NCBI GenBank assembly: GCA_964244655.1
Contig: CAXTJU010000004.1
Span: forward strand, 1-64,000
Source of the DNA: LMUY01 sp964244655
GTDB taxonomy: Bacteria > Pseudomonadota > Alphaproteobacteria > Acetobacterales > Acetobacteraceae
Direction of reading: 5' to 3'
DNA: 64,000 nucleotides
Within the stretch, counting starts at the first letter, position 1. Every line of letters begins with the position of its first letter. Position numbers and translations under genes: made by a program. Under the pieces are notes generated by a model. The model was not told where the DNA came from, searched no databases, and saw nothing but the letters and a program-made list of their open reading frames with translations. Below are positions 1 through 8,723 of this stretch, piece by piece.

Positions 1-435
1 GTGCTGGCCAGCCCGGTGCAGCGCGCCGGCGAGACGGCGGCCCCGATTGCGGCGGCCTTGGCGCTGCGGACGGTCACGGACCCGGGGCTGGACGAGGTGG
101 ATTTCGGCGCCTGGGCCGGCTGCCGCTTCGAGGCCCTGGCAGACGCGCCCGGCTGGGCCGCCTGGAACGCCGCGCGGGGGATCGCGCCGACGCCGGGCGG
201 CGAGGCCATGCTGGCCGTCCAGGCGCGCGCGGTGGCCGCGTTGGCGGCGCAACGGGCGGAGGGCGGCAGCGTGGTCGCGGTCAGCCACTCCGACGTCATC
301 AAGGCCGTGCTGGCCTATGCGCTGGGCATGCCGCTCGACCTGCTGCACCGGCTGGAGATCGCGCCCGCCAGCCGCTCCGTGCTGGTGCTGGGGGAGGATT
401 TCGCCCGCGTGGAGGCCGTCAACCTGCCGCCCTGA
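1..435 (+). CDS. Histidine phosphatase family protein (5' end cut by window edge)
   Basis: Resembles the C-terminal two thirds of a phosphoglycerate-mutase/alpha-ribazole-phosphatase type enzyme. The segment ASPVQRAGETA matches the 'SPLxRAxETA' block that normally lies about 40 residues after the catalytic RHG histidine, and VSHSDVIKAVL is the second conserved His region near the C terminus. The RHG block is absent, so the true start almost certainly lies left of base 1; the GTG at base 1 is only where the frame begins. It runs convergently into the next gene with a 17 bp overlap. The substrate cannot be told from sequence. Confidence 0.8.
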   Translation: MLASPVQRAGETAAPIAAALALRTVTDPGLDEVDFGAWAGCRFEALADAPGWAAWNAARGIAPTPGGEAMLAVQARAVAALAAQRAEGGSVVAVSHSDVIKAVLAYALGMPLDLLHRLEIAPASRSVLVLGEDFARVEAVNLPP

Positions 436-1279
436 GCGCCGCCGCCAAGCTGGCGACGGGGGCCGCCCACGCGCCCGGTGCCGGCTGGTGGTGCAGCCGG
501 GTGGCGGCATACCAGGCGGTGCGGCTCCCCCTGCCCCACCGCCAGTCCGCGTCGGCCTTCAGCAGCAGCTCCACCGGGCGGCCCAGCGCGCCGGCCAGGT
601 GCGCCACCATGCTGTCCACCGTCACGACCCGGCGCAGCGAGGCGATCAGCCCCGCCGTGGCCAGCACGTCCATGCTGCCGTCCAGCGGGTCGGGCAGGCC
701 CAGCGCCCCGCGTTGCAGGCTGACCGCGCCGGGCGGCAAGGCGGGGCGCAGCTCGGCCAGGGGAATGGAGCGCGCCGTGTCCCAGCCGCCCGCCTGCCAG
801 CATACGCCCAAGGCGGCGCCGGGAACGGGCATGGGCGACACGTGGAGGTAGGGCGCGCCGTCCGGCACCGCGCGCAGGGCATGCTGCAGCTCCATCACCT
901 CGATGTCCGCCTCAGCCGGGAGCGGCGCGGCCAGGTCGAACGGCGCCACGCGGTCCGCCCCGGCCACGCCGGTAAGTAGCGGGCACAGCTCCGGCTGCGC
1001 TTCCAACGTGACGTGGGCGGCGCGGGCGCGCAGGGTGGGCAGGAAGCGGACGAACTGCAGCGTGTCGCCGAGCCCATGGTAGCACCGCACCACCACGGCG
1101 CGGCCGGCCAGGTCGCGGCCGTCCCAGACCCACCGCTCGTGATAGGGGCGCGCCGGGTCGTTCCGCGTGGCCGGGTCCCGCGCGGCCAGCACGGCGGAGG
1201 CGACCGCCCAGGCCGCCGGCCAATCCTCCCGACGCATGGCGGCGGCCCAAGAGTCGGCTGCCGCGCTAACGGCCGTCAT
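419..1279 (-). CDS. GT9-like (heptosyltransferase-fold) glycosyltransferase protein
   Basis: A 286-residue protein related to the glycosyltransferase family 9 proteins that often follow TPR repeats. The block GRAVVVRCYHGLGDTLQFVR (residues about 60-79) is the nucleotide-sugar-binding glycine loop typical of these proteins, and TVDSMVAHLAGALGRPV near residue 220 is the conserved C-terminal motif (usually 'D(T/S)xxaHlAgalG'). The N terminus (about residues 10-35) looks like a single TPR-type helical pair. Acceptor and donor sugar are unknown. It overlaps the convergent phosphatase gene by 17 bp. Confidence 0.8.
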   Translation of the reverse strand: MTAVSAAADSWAAAMRREDWPAAWAVASAVLAARDPATRNDPARPYHERWVWDGRDLAGRAVVVRCYHGLGDTLQFVRFLPTLRARAAHVTLEAQPELCPLLTGVAGADRVAPFDLAAPLPAEADIEVMELQHALRAVPDGAPYLHVSPMPVPGAALGVCWQAGGWDTARSIPLAELRPALPPGAVSLQRGALGLPDPLDGSMDVLATAGLIASLRRVVTVDSMVAHLAGALGRPVELLLKADADWRWGRGSRTAWYAATRLHHQPAPGAWAAPVASLAAALRAAG

Positions 1280-1397
1280 GATGCACCCGAACCGCCGGGC
1301 GGCGCGTTACGCAATGTGACGCCGGATGTTCTAGGTCGTACGGCGAACCAGATATGATGCAGACCGGCTGGTTCCGGATGAGACCGTGGAGGATTGC

Positions 1398-1793
1398 ATG
1401 TTCCTGAGGATGGTGCGGCGGCTTGTGCTGCCGCTCGGGCTGATGATCGGCTTGTCGGGCTGCTACTACCCGCCATACGGCGGATACGGCTATGGCGGGT
1501 ACAACGCTTACGGATACGGGTATGGCGGAGGCTACGGGGGGTATGGAGGTTACGGGGGCTATGGCGGCTACGGCGGCTACCCGTTTTACGACGGCTTCTA
1601 CCCGGGCTTCTTCGGCAACGTCGCCTTCTTCGGCTTCTTCGGCCGTGGCTACGGCGGGTTCTACGGCCGGAGCTACGGCGGCTACTTCGGCAACGGCTTC
1701 GGCTACGGTCGCGGCTTCGCCGGGGGGTACGGCGGCTTCCATGGCGGCGGCTTCGGCGGTGGCGGCTTCCACGGCGGCGGCGGCCATCGCTAG
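1398..1793 (+). CDS. Gly/Tyr-rich predicted lipoprotein
   Basis: A 131-residue protein. The ATG at 1398 is preferred because GGAGG at 1388-1392 is well placed; an upstream GTG at 1386 overlaps that site. Residues 1-22 form a lipoprotein signal ending in the lipobox LSGC. The mature part is almost entirely Gly, Tyr, Phe and His, with tandem GGYGGYGGY units around residues 45-65 and a GGGFHGGG tail. Low-complexity Gly/Tyr proteins of this type occur at bacterial surfaces, but no function can be assigned. Its stop codon overlaps the end of the convergent amidase gene by 4 bp. Confidence 0.7.
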   Translation: MFLRMVRRLVLPLGLMIGLSGCYYPPYGGYGYGGYNAYGYGYGGGYGGYGGYGGYGGYGGYPFYDGFYPGFFGNVAFFGFFGRGYGGFYGRSYGGYFGNGFGYGRGFAGGYGGFHGGGFGGGGFHGGGGHR

Positions 1794-3187
1794 GATCGTT
1801 CGGGCAGGCTCGCGGCGGCGAACGGGCTGGCCCGCTCGATCGCCCAGGCGGCCCGCAGCACCAGGTCGTCCCGGTACAGCGGGCCGGCCAGCTGCACGGA
1901 GCGCGGCATCCCGTCCGGCCCCGGCGGCATCGGCACGCTGATGGCAGGCTGCCGGGTCAGGTTGTAGAGGAAGGTCCAGGGCGCCCACTCCGTCCACAGG
2001 GCGCGCAGCGGGTCCCGCGTCGGGGCGTCCGCCGCGGGCGGGCCGGCGGGGACGGTGGGGCTCAGCACCAGGTCGAACCCGGCGTGCAGCTCCGCCATGG
2101 CATGCCCTGCCTGCAACCGGAGCGCCTCGGACTCCAGCCAGCTGGTCGCCAGCATGGCCCCTTCGGCGGTGGCCACTTCCAGTAGCCCGGCGTCCAGCTT
2201 GTCCCGGTCTGCCTCCGGCACGCCCGCCACCAGCTGGGCCAGCGCCACGCCCCACACCCGGCCGAACACGGCGCGGATGTCCGGCAAGTCGGGCGCCGCC
2301 GTCTCGACCTCGGCGCCCGCCTCGACGAGCAGCGTGGCGGCCTGCTCCACCGCGGCGATGCCGGCCGCGTCCACCGGGGCGTCGAAGCCCGGAGAGCGCA
2401 GCACGCCGACCCGCAGCCCCTGCACGCCCGCCTCCAGCCCGACCCGCCAGTCCCGCGGGTCGTCCGGCAGGCAGAACGGGTCGCGCCGGTCGTGGCGGGC
2501 AAGGACGGACAGCATGAGGGCGCAATCCCCCACCGTCCGCGTCATCGGCCCGGCAGCGGCCACGTGGGCAAAGGCGCCGAGCGGCCATTGCGGCACCCGG
2601 CCGAACGTCGGCTTCAGCCCGACCAGCCCGCACCAGGCCGCCGGGATGCGGACGGAGCCGCCGGCGTCGGTGCCGACGTGCAGCGGCCCGAAGCACGCCG
2701 CCCCCGCCGCGCCCGCGCCGCACGAGGAACCGCCGGGGGTGCGGCTGGTGTCCCACGGGTTGCGGGTGATGCCGTGCAGCGGCGAGTCGCCCGGCGTCTT
2801 CCAGCCGTATTCCGTGGTGGTGGTCTTGCCGACGATCACCGCGCCGGCATGCTTCAGCGCGGTGGCGACGGGCGCATCCTCCGTCACCGGGGCGGCGCTG
2901 GTCAGGCGGCTGCCGCGCCGGGTGGGGAAGCCGGCGAGGTTGATCAGGTCCTTCACCGTGCAGGGTACGCCGTCCAGCGGGCCGAGCGGCCGGCCGGCCC
3001 GCCAGCGCGCGGCGCTCTGGCCCGCCGCCTCCAGCGCCTTCGGGTTCAGCACGGCGAAGGCGTTGAGCTGCGGGTTGAACCGCGCGATCCGTTCCGTGAC
3101 CGCTTGCAGCGCCTCCACCGGGCTTAAGCTGCCGCGCCGGTAGTGCAGCAGCAGTTGCTCCGCCGGCATCAGGGCCGGGTCGGTCAA
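1790..3187 (-). CDS. Amidase (amidase signature family)
   Basis: About 465 residues, normal for the amidase-signature hydrolases. The Ser-cisSer-Lys triad is visible: Lys in PCTVKDLIN, the cis-Ser in PGGSSCGAG and the nucleophile Ser in GTDAGGSVRIPA. The family hydrolyses C-N bonds of amides; the substrate is not evident. The start is uncertain. A TTG at 3187 overlaps the stop codon of the upstream lipoprotein gene (TTGA), which suggests coupling; an ATG six codons on (3169) is the alternative. It is the last gene of a three-gene minus-strand operon with the lipoprotein and gamma-glutamyltransferase genes, suggesting amide or peptide use (inference). Confidence 0.9.
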   Translation of the reverse strand: MTDPALMPAEQLLLHYRRGSLSPVEALQAVTERIARFNPQLNAFAVLNPKALEAAGQSAARWRAGRPLGPLDGVPCTVKDLINLAGFPTRRGSRLTSAAPVTEDAPVATALKHAGAVIVGKTTTTEYGWKTPGDSPLHGITRNPWDTSRTPGGSSCGAGAAGAACFGPLHVGTDAGGSVRIPAAWCGLVGLKPTFGRVPQWPLGAFAHVAAAGPMTRTVGDCALMLSVLARHDRRDPFCLPDDPRDWRVGLEAGVQGLRVGVLRSPGFDAPVDAAGIAAVEQAATLLVEAGAEVETAAPDLPDIRAVFGRVWGVALAQLVAGVPEADRDKLDAGLLEVATAEGAMLATSWLESEALRLQAGHAMAELHAGFDLVLSPTVPAGPPAADAPTRDPLRALWTEWAPWTFLYNLTRQPAISVPMPPGPDGMPRSVQLAGPLYRDDLVLRAAWAIERASPFAAASLPERS

Positions 3188-3432
3188 TTGGTGCACACGC
3201 TCGGGATGCCGTCGCCGGCCTGGGGCACCTGCACGCCGGGCATGGGGCGGAAGCCGTGCGCCTGGCAGGCGGACAGGCACGCGCGCGACACCAGGAAGCC
3301 GCCCGAGCCGGCCAGCGCGTCGGGCAGCTGGCAATCGACCGAGGCCCCGGTGCGCGGGTTGATCATCACCAGCTGGGGCCGGCTGGCGCACCCGGCGGTG
3401 GCGAGCAGCAGCAGCAGGGCCGCCCGCCTCAT
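3184..3432 (-). CDS. Small predicted lipoprotein
   Basis: An 82-residue protein with a lipoprotein signal: MRRAALLLLLATAGC, lipobox ATAGC, modified Cys at 15. The mature part has three further Cys residues (in VDCQLP, RACLSACQAHG and SVCTN), which could form disulfides in the periplasm. No family recognised. Its ATG overlaps the stop of the gamma-glutamyltransferase gene (ATGA at 3432-3429) and its stop overlaps the amidase TTG start, so the three genes look translationally coupled. Confidence 0.7.
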   Translation of the reverse strand: MRRAALLLLLATAGCASRPQLVMINPRTGASVDCQLPDALAGSGGFLVSRACLSACQAHGFRPMPGVQVPQAGDGIPSVCTN

Positions 3433-4988
3433 GCCTGCGCCACGGCGGCCGACCAAGGGGACATCACGTCGCTGATACCGATGCATTCGCCACTCCGGTG
3501 GAGGATCAGGTTGGGGCAGGCGAAGTTGGCCGGCAGCACGCCGTGCTCCACGGCCTCGACCGGCCCGGCGGCGGCCAGGGCGTCCAGCACCGCGGCCGGC
3601 AGGCGGCGGTCCGCGGTGACGCCGTGCGGGCCGGACACGTCGATACGGGGGTGGTGCACGGCGGCGGCCGGGTCCATGCCGAAGTCGAGCACGAAGGCGA
3701 GCGCCTGCGCCACGGCGGCCATGATGCGCCGCCCGCCGGACGCGCCCGCGGCCAGCACCGGCGCGCCCGCCGCATCGCACACGATCACCGGGCACATGTT
3801 GGTCAGCGCGCGCTTGCCGGGCCCTGGCGAGTTCGGCTGGTCCGGCCGGGGATCGAACCACATCGCGCCGTTGTTCATCAGCACGCCGGAGCGCGGCAGC
3901 ACCACCTGGCTGCCCATGGAGGACAGCAGCGTGCTGGTGAGCGCCACCATCGTGCCCGCCGCGTCCCGCACCGTCAGGTGGGTGGTGCAGGTCGCCGCCG
4001 CCTCCCCCAGCCCGGCGAGGCGCTCGGCGTAGGCGGCCTGCATGGCGCGGGCCAGGGCAGCGAACCACGGCCCGTCCGGCGCCGCGCCGCGCGGCACGTC
4101 CCGCATCACGTCGAGCACGCGGCTGAAGGTGGGCGCTGCGGTCAGCCCGGCGGCGAGCTGAACGGCGTGGCCACGCCAGGGCACCGCGGCCGCGGGCACG
4201 ACCCGCGTCTCGCACCGCGCCAGGTCGGCTGGCGTGAGCAGGCTGCCGGCGGCCTGGCAATCGGCGGCCAGGGCGGCGGCCACCTCCCCCTCGTAGAAGT
4301 CCCGCAGCCCGGCCCGGGCCAGGCGGTCCAGCGTGTCCGCCAGGCGGCCGAGCGGCAGGTACCTCGGCGCACTGCCGGGCGCCACTGGCGGCAGGCCACC
4401 CGGCAGGTAGATTGCGGCGCTGTCCGGATACAGTCGCAGCAAGGCGGCGCACTGGGCGATCTTGAGCGTGGCGAACCAGTCCAGCGGCAGCCCGCGCCGG
4501 GCCAGGGCGAGCGCGGGCGCCATCACCTCCGACAGCGGCAGCACGCCCCAGCGCCCGTGCATGTGCGCGTAGCCGGCGACGGCGGACGGCACGGCGAAGG
4601 AGAGCGGCCCGTGGATGTTGGCGTCGTGCTCCACCTCCGGCCAGGTGAACAGGTCCGCCTTGGTGCGCCCGGTGAGGCGGAAGCTGTCCGGGCGCAAGGC
4701 GGCGGGCGCCACGGGGCCGAAATCCACCGTCTCGGCGGCGCGCTGCCCGGCGCGGTGCACCAGGGCGAAGCCGGTCCCGCCCAGCCCGGAGTTCCACGGC
4801 TCCACCGCGGCCAGCGCCAGGGCCGTGCCGACGGCTGCATCCACCGCGTTGCCGCCCGCGTCCAGGATGGCGACCCCGGCCAGCGCGGCGTCCCGCGCCT
4901 GGGCCACCGCCATGCCCCGCGACCCGGCGGCGGCCGGCTTGGCGACGGACCAGTGCTGGGTGAGGTGCGGCTGCGGCTCGAACGGCAT
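3429..4988 (-). CDS. Gamma-glutamyltransferase family protein
   Basis: A 519-residue Ntn-hydrolase of the GGT family. The N-terminal block DAALAGVAILDAGGNAVDAA and the autoprocessing site CTTHLTVRDAAG (first Thr of TTH would be the nucleophile after self-cleavage) are clear, as is ASGGRRIMAAV near the C terminus. No N-terminal signal peptide is visible, unlike the periplasmic E. coli enzyme. It could act on glutathione or on other gamma-glutamyl compounds or N-acyl precursors. First gene of the operon with the lipoprotein and amidase genes. Confidence 0.9.
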   Translation of the reverse strand: MPFEPQPHLTQHWSVAKPAAAGSRGMAVAQARDAALAGVAILDAGGNAVDAAVGTALALAAVEPWNSGLGGTGFALVHRAGQRAAETVDFGPVAPAALRPDSFRLTGRTKADLFTWPEVEHDANIHGPLSFAVPSAVAGYAHMHGRWGVLPLSEVMAPALALARRGLPLDWFATLKIAQCAALLRLYPDSAAIYLPGGLPPVAPGSAPRYLPLGRLADTLDRLARAGLRDFYEGEVAAALAADCQAAGSLLTPADLARCETRVVPAAAVPWRGHAVQLAAGLTAAPTFSRVLDVMRDVPRGAAPDGPWFAALARAMQAAYAERLAGLGEAAATCTTHLTVRDAAGTMVALTSTLLSSMGSQVVLPRSGVLMNNGAMWFDPRPDQPNSPGPGKRALTNMCPVIVCDAAGAPVLAAGASGGRRIMAAVAQALAFVLDFGMDPAAAVHHPRIDVSGPHGVTADRRLPAAVLDALAAAGPVEAVEHGVLPANFACPNLILHRSGECIGISDVMSPWSAAVAQA

Positions 4989-5080
4989 GGCCGGAGGCTA
5001 GACGGCCTGGCCCGGCCTTCCTAGCAGGGACGCTGTAAAAGTCCCGGGGGTGGGACGGCCAGGCTCCGCCTTGATCCTCA

Positions 5081-5120
5081 TCTCGGCAGCCGCCTAACGA
5101 TCTCGGCAGCCGCCTAACGG
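5081..5120. repeat. 20-bp tandem duplication at the 3' end of a gene
   Basis: Bases 5081-5100 and 5101-5120 are identical except for the last base (TCTCGGCAGCCGCCTAACGA, then the same ending in G). The second copy contains the stop codon of the following minus-strand gene (TAG, 5116-5114); the first copy lies just after it. It looks like a recent slippage or duplication product. Confidence 0.85.
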
Positions 5121-5509
5121 CGATCCAGCAGCAGCGTGGCTGCCACGATGGACAGCGTGCGGCACGCCGCCACCACCGCCACCAGCCACAACCCGTCCAC
5201 GATCAGGGACCCGGCGGAGTAGTACCGCCCGGCGGCATAGATCTCGTGCGGCACCCGGCTGCGCACCGTTTGCAGCAGCTCGGCCGCCGGCCCGTCCAGC
5301 GTGAGCGCGTCCAGCCCGCGGGGGATCGCCCACCATGCGGCGCCGGCCAGCAGCAGCAGCGGGGCGAACAGCTCGGCCAGGTGCTCGGCGAACACCAGGG
5401 CCATGTTGGCCACCGACCAGGCCGCCAGCCGGGCCAGCTGCGCCGGTTCCGGCAGCGCCCAGGGGTCCGGAGCCGCCGTGTCCTGGGCCTCCACACGGGT
5501 GTAGCTCAT
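5114..5509 (-). CDS. Hypothetical membrane protein
   Basis: A 131-residue protein of no recognised family. Two hydrophobic stretches are visible, around residues 45-63 (AELFAPLLLLAGAAWWAI) and 104-127 (LIVDGLWLVAVVAACRTL onward), so it is probably an inner-membrane protein with two helices. It stands alone on the minus strand; its 3' end carries a 20-bp tandem duplication that includes the stop codon. Confidence 0.6.
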   Translation of the reverse strand: MSYTRVEAQDTAAPDPWALPEPAQLARLAAWSVANMALVFAEHLAELFAPLLLLAGAAWWAIPRGLDALTLDGPAAELLQTVRSRVPHEIYAAGRYYSAGSLIVDGLWLVAVVAACRTLSIVAATLLLDRR

Positions 5510-5722
5510 CCTGTCCTCCGCAGCAGTGGGCCGGGATTAGCGAGGCCGGGCCGCGAACGCCACCCCGGAGCGCAGGGAGGCGCGGCCAGCCAGTGTCACT
5601 TGGGGAACACGATGCGCCAGCATCTTCGCAGCCGGATCAACATCCGGTTGACCTTCCGCGCATGGCGGAGGTTACCATAAGTTAACGCAACCAGAATGGC
5701 CGCAAGCATGAGGAAAGTCCGG

Positions 5723-7009
5723 ATGCCGCGAGCGAACCCGTCCATGATCGGCCGCAAGGCATGGCTGCTGGCCGGCGGCGCCCTCGCGCTGGTCGCCGCC
5801 CGGCCTGCGGCCGCAGCGCCGCAGTATCAGCTGTCCGGCACGATCGCCATCCCGGTCACAAGCTCCAACCCAGGCACGACGTTCTCCGGCTACGACACCA
5901 GCGTGTTCGACCCGACCACCCAGCTCGACTACCTGACCGACCGGTCCAACAACGGCATCGACGTGTTCTCCGCCAAGACCAACAGCTTCGTGGAGCAGAT
6001 CGGCGCCGGCGCCTTCACCGGCCTCGTGGGCGGCCTCACCAGCGGCGGCCCGAACGGGGTCAGCATCAACACCCTCGCCGATGGCAGCAAGCTGCTGGTG
6101 ACCGGCAACGGGCCGAGCAACGTGCTGACCTTCAACCTCGCCGCCAACGGCACCACCGTGACCGGCCCCGCCCGCACCATCTCGACCAACCTGCCCGGCG
6201 CCACGCCGACCCGCGTTGACAGCGTGACCTACTCGCCCACCGCGAACACCATCCTCGCAGCCAACAACGTGGCTAATCCCGGCTACATCTCGCTGATCGA
6301 CAACGCGACCGGCACCGTCCGCCGGACCATCCTGCTGGACGGAACCAACGGCGCGCCGGATGCGGCGGGCACCGGCGTGGAGACGACGCTGTTCAACACC
6401 GCGCGGGGCACGTTCTTCGTCGCCGTGCCAGCGCTGACGGCGGCAGGCACGGATGCGGGCGGCGCCATCGAGGTGGACGCCACGACCGGAGACATCCTCA
6501 ATACCTACAACTTCGACACTCTTGGCCTGGGACCCAACGGCAGCTGCAACCCGACCGGGGCGGCGCAAGGCATGGGCGGCACCGTCATCTTCGGCTGCAG
6601 CAACGGCGGCACGCAGTCGATCATCCTCAACCCGGCCGGCGCCGGGTCGATCACGGTCGTGCCCGTGGTGAGCGGCAGCGACGAGCTGAGCTATGACCCG
6701 GCCACGAACCTCGCCTTCGAGGCGGACCGTGACGCGGCGGGCGGCCCGGTGCTCGGCATCTTCGATGTGGGCACGGCACTGCTCACACAAACGTTGCCTG
6801 TCACTTACAACGCCCACTCCGTGGCGGTGGATCCCATCTCCGGCGAGGTGTTCGTCCCGTTCGACGCCTCCACCGCGACGAATCCGGACACGGTTTGCGC
6901 CTCCGGCTGCATCGCCGTGTTCACCCCCGTGCCGGAGCCGGCGACGCTGCCGGTGCTGGAAGTCGCCCTGGCCGGGGCCGGCGTGCTGGTGCGCCGCCGC
7001 CGCGCCTGA
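5723..7009 (+). CDS. PEP-CTERM sorting domain protein
   Basis: Secreted protein of about 428 residues. An N-terminal signal peptide (AWLLAGGALALVAARPAAAA) is followed by a Thr/Asn/Gly-rich body resembling a beta-propeller, with repeated phrases such as 'D(xx)TGxxxxT' and 'NGVSINTLADGSKLLVTG'. The C terminus is a textbook PEP-CTERM tail: VPEPATLPVLEVALAGAGVL then RRRRA. Such tails are recognised by exosortase in the inner membrane. The ATG at 5723 is chosen because GAGGA at 5710-5714 precedes it; an earlier ATG at 5696 and a later one at 5741 are possible. An exosortase-associated O-glycosylation ligase is encoded at 47.2 kb, but no exosortase is in this window. Confidence 0.85.
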   Translation: MPRANPSMIGRKAWLLAGGALALVAARPAAAAPQYQLSGTIAIPVTSSNPGTTFSGYDTSVFDPTTQLDYLTDRSNNGIDVFSAKTNSFVEQIGAGAFTGLVGGLTSGGPNGVSINTLADGSKLLVTGNGPSNVLTFNLAANGTTVTGPARTISTNLPGATPTRVDSVTYSPTANTILAANNVANPGYISLIDNATGTVRRTILLDGTNGAPDAAGTGVETTLFNTARGTFFVAVPALTAAGTDAGGAIEVDATTGDILNTYNFDTLGLGPNGSCNPTGAAQGMGGTVIFGCSNGGTQSIILNPAGAGSITVVPVVSGSDELSYDPATNLAFEADRDAAGGPVLGIFDVGTALLTQTLPVTYNAHSVAVDPISGEVFVPFDASTATNPDTVCASGCIAVFTPVPEPATLPVLEVALAGAGVLVRRRRA

Positions 7010-7099
7010 CGAGGGTCTTGCGTCGGTTCAAGGCAGCTAGCTCGGAAGCGGCTTGCAGAAGGCTTGCGGACTGCCGGTTGTTTATGTTTTGTTCCGCGC

Positions 7100-7417
7100 A
7101 TGCCGTTCCCGAAACTCGTTGCCAATGCAACAGATGCCGAAGCCCAGCAGGCCAGCGACGGGCGATCTCGCCGCGACGTGCCGCATCGCCTGCCCGACTT
7201 GAGCGCGAACCCCACTTGTCTTGTCCACAAGCAGACCGATGCCCAGGCTAGGGCCGCCGCGGACAGCATCGAGTGCGAGGCGGAAGATGGCGGGAACGTC
7301 GAGGACTTGCTGGCCGAGCTGCTGAACTCGATAGAGTTCGGACACGACCAGGATCAATCGATCGAAGAGATCATCGCCGGTATCCGTCGGGACTTGGACC
7401 AGGGCATCCTGTTCTGA
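7100..7417 (+). CDS. Hypothetical protein with PopZ-like C-terminal motif
   Basis: About 105 residues, acidic in its second half. The C-terminal segment QSIEEIIAGIRRDLDQG (about residues 86-102) closely resembles the 'SMEEILASIRRIIAE' helix that marks the polar organising protein PopZ (DUF2497) of alphaproteobacteria. The rest shows no PopZ features (no proline-rich region). The start is unclear: a TTG at 7064 extends the frame, and neither start has a convincing ribosome-binding site. Codon use is less GC-biased than in neighbouring genes. A PopZ-like role is inference only. Confidence 0.45.
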   Translation: MPFPKLVANATDAEAQQASDGRSRRDVPHRLPDLSANPTCLVHKQTDAQARAAADSIECEAEDGGNVEDLLAELLNSIEFGHDQDQSIEEIIAGIRRDLDQGILF

Positions 7418-7624
7418 TCGCCGCCGGGCAGGCGCCGCGCCTTGGCCAACCTGGCCGCGCCGCCTGAAGGCCTGCCGCTGCCGTTGCCGGCGCTTGCCTG
7501 TGCCCTCATCCCGGGCGGCATTGACGCAAAGGTGCCCCGCCGCGCAAAACCCCTGCACACAGGGGCGGCATGAACCAGTGCATGACAGGCTGGCAGGACT
7601 CCGTTCCGGACGGGCGCCCACGTG

Positions 7625-8086
7625 ATGGCGTATCTGGCCAAGGTGCTGCGCCCGGACGAGCAGGTGCTGTTCCAGGGCCGGCTGCACTGGGTGGTGTATG
7701 GGCCGGGTCTCGGCCTGCTGGCCGCGAGCTTCGCGCTGCTGCTGGCCGCATCCCTCATGATTGACGCCGACGCGCCGCTGATGGGCCTGGCTGCCCTGCT
7801 GGCGGCCGTGCTGGCGCTGTGCAGCCTGCTGTCCGCCGCGGTCCGCCGTGCCACGACGGAGATCGCGGTGACGGACCGCCGGGTCATCTACAAGACCGGC
7901 TGGCTGCGCCGCCGCACCATGGAGATGAACGTCAGCAAGATCGAGACGGTGGACGTGCTGCAAGGCTTGGCGGCGCGCGCGTTCGGCTTCGGCACCGTGG
8001 TGATCCGCGGCACCGGCAGCAGCTTCGAGCCGCTGAGCCGGGTGGTGGACCCCTTGGGGTTGCGGAACGCGATCATGGTGGGGTGA
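7625..8086 (+). CDS. Bacterial PH-domain membrane protein
   Basis: A 153-residue protein. Residues about 5-20 (LRPDEQVLFQGRLHW) are the usual N-terminal lead-in, followed by two membrane helices (about 28-45 and 55-72), then a bPH2-type pleckstrin-like domain: EIAVTDRRVIYKTGWLRRR and MNVSKIETVDVLQG. YdbS/YdbT-like proteins share this build. Function unknown, probably membrane-associated. A GTG immediately before the ATG (7622) could also start it. Confidence 0.8.
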   Translation: MAYLAKVLRPDEQVLFQGRLHWVVYGPGLGLLAASFALLLAASLMIDADAPLMGLAALLAAVLALCSLLSAAVRRATTEIAVTDRRVIYKTGWLRRRTMEMNVSKIETVDVLQGLAARAFGFGTVVIRGTGSSFEPLSRVVDPLGLRNAIMVG

Positions 8087-8208
8087 GGGCGGATCACCGC
8101 AAAGCCTGCTGGAGCAGGCTGGCGTAATCAAGCTGGTTGGCTGGCCTCAAGACAATTCGTTGCGGCAGCGACGAACGGCCGTCGCCGCTCCGCGCTCGGT
8201 TGGGCCAG

Positions 8209-8604
8209 CTATCGATCTGTCGCAGGCCCATGCATTGGCCGTTGCTGGGCTTCGTCCAATCGTTGGGCAAGGTCGGCCAGCTGCGACTGCAATGTCAGGA
8301 CCATGCCGTTCATGCCGGTCAAAGTCCTCTGCACCGTGCGGACTTGCACGCTCTCGGCATTGATCCCGGAGCGGATAGCATCTTGCAGCATGGCGAGCTG
8401 TGCTTCGCGCGCGGTCAGTTGGTCCAGGATGCTGCCCACCTGCTCCACGTTCTGCGCCAAGCTGGCCGACAATCCTTCCACCCTGTTTTCCAGCCGCTCA
8501 AACTTGGCCATGACCGCGGTGCGGAAATCCAGCATCTCCCGCCTTTGATCCTGCTGCCCATGCTCCAGCCGATCGAGGATTTCGAGCAATTTGCCGTCGT
8601 CCAT
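8209..8604 (-). CDS. Predicted coiled-coil protein, unknown function
   Basis: A 131-residue, hydrophilic, almost entirely helical protein. Heptad-like spacing of Leu/Val/Ile through LLEILDRLEHGQQ, KFERLENRVEGLSASLAQNVEQV and LQSQLADLAQRLDEAQ suggests a long coiled coil. AGGAGAAG a few bases before the ATG supports the start. It has no signal peptide or membrane segment. No family recognised and no operon partner. Confidence 0.75.
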   Translation of the reverse strand: MDDGKLLEILDRLEHGQQDQRREMLDFRTAVMAKFERLENRVEGLSASLAQNVEQVGSILDQLTAREAQLAMLQDAIRSGINAESVQVRTVQRTLTGMNGMVLTLQSQLADLAQRLDEAQQRPMHGPATDR

Positions 8605-8723
8605 GCACTTCTCCTCGCTCCGTTATACCATGAAACCCGGGCGAACCGCCTTCCCGGCAAACTCGGTTTAGAATCCCTGCCATACCGGCTATCCTGTCCC
8701 GTCCTCTGCCCGCGAGCCGTCCG

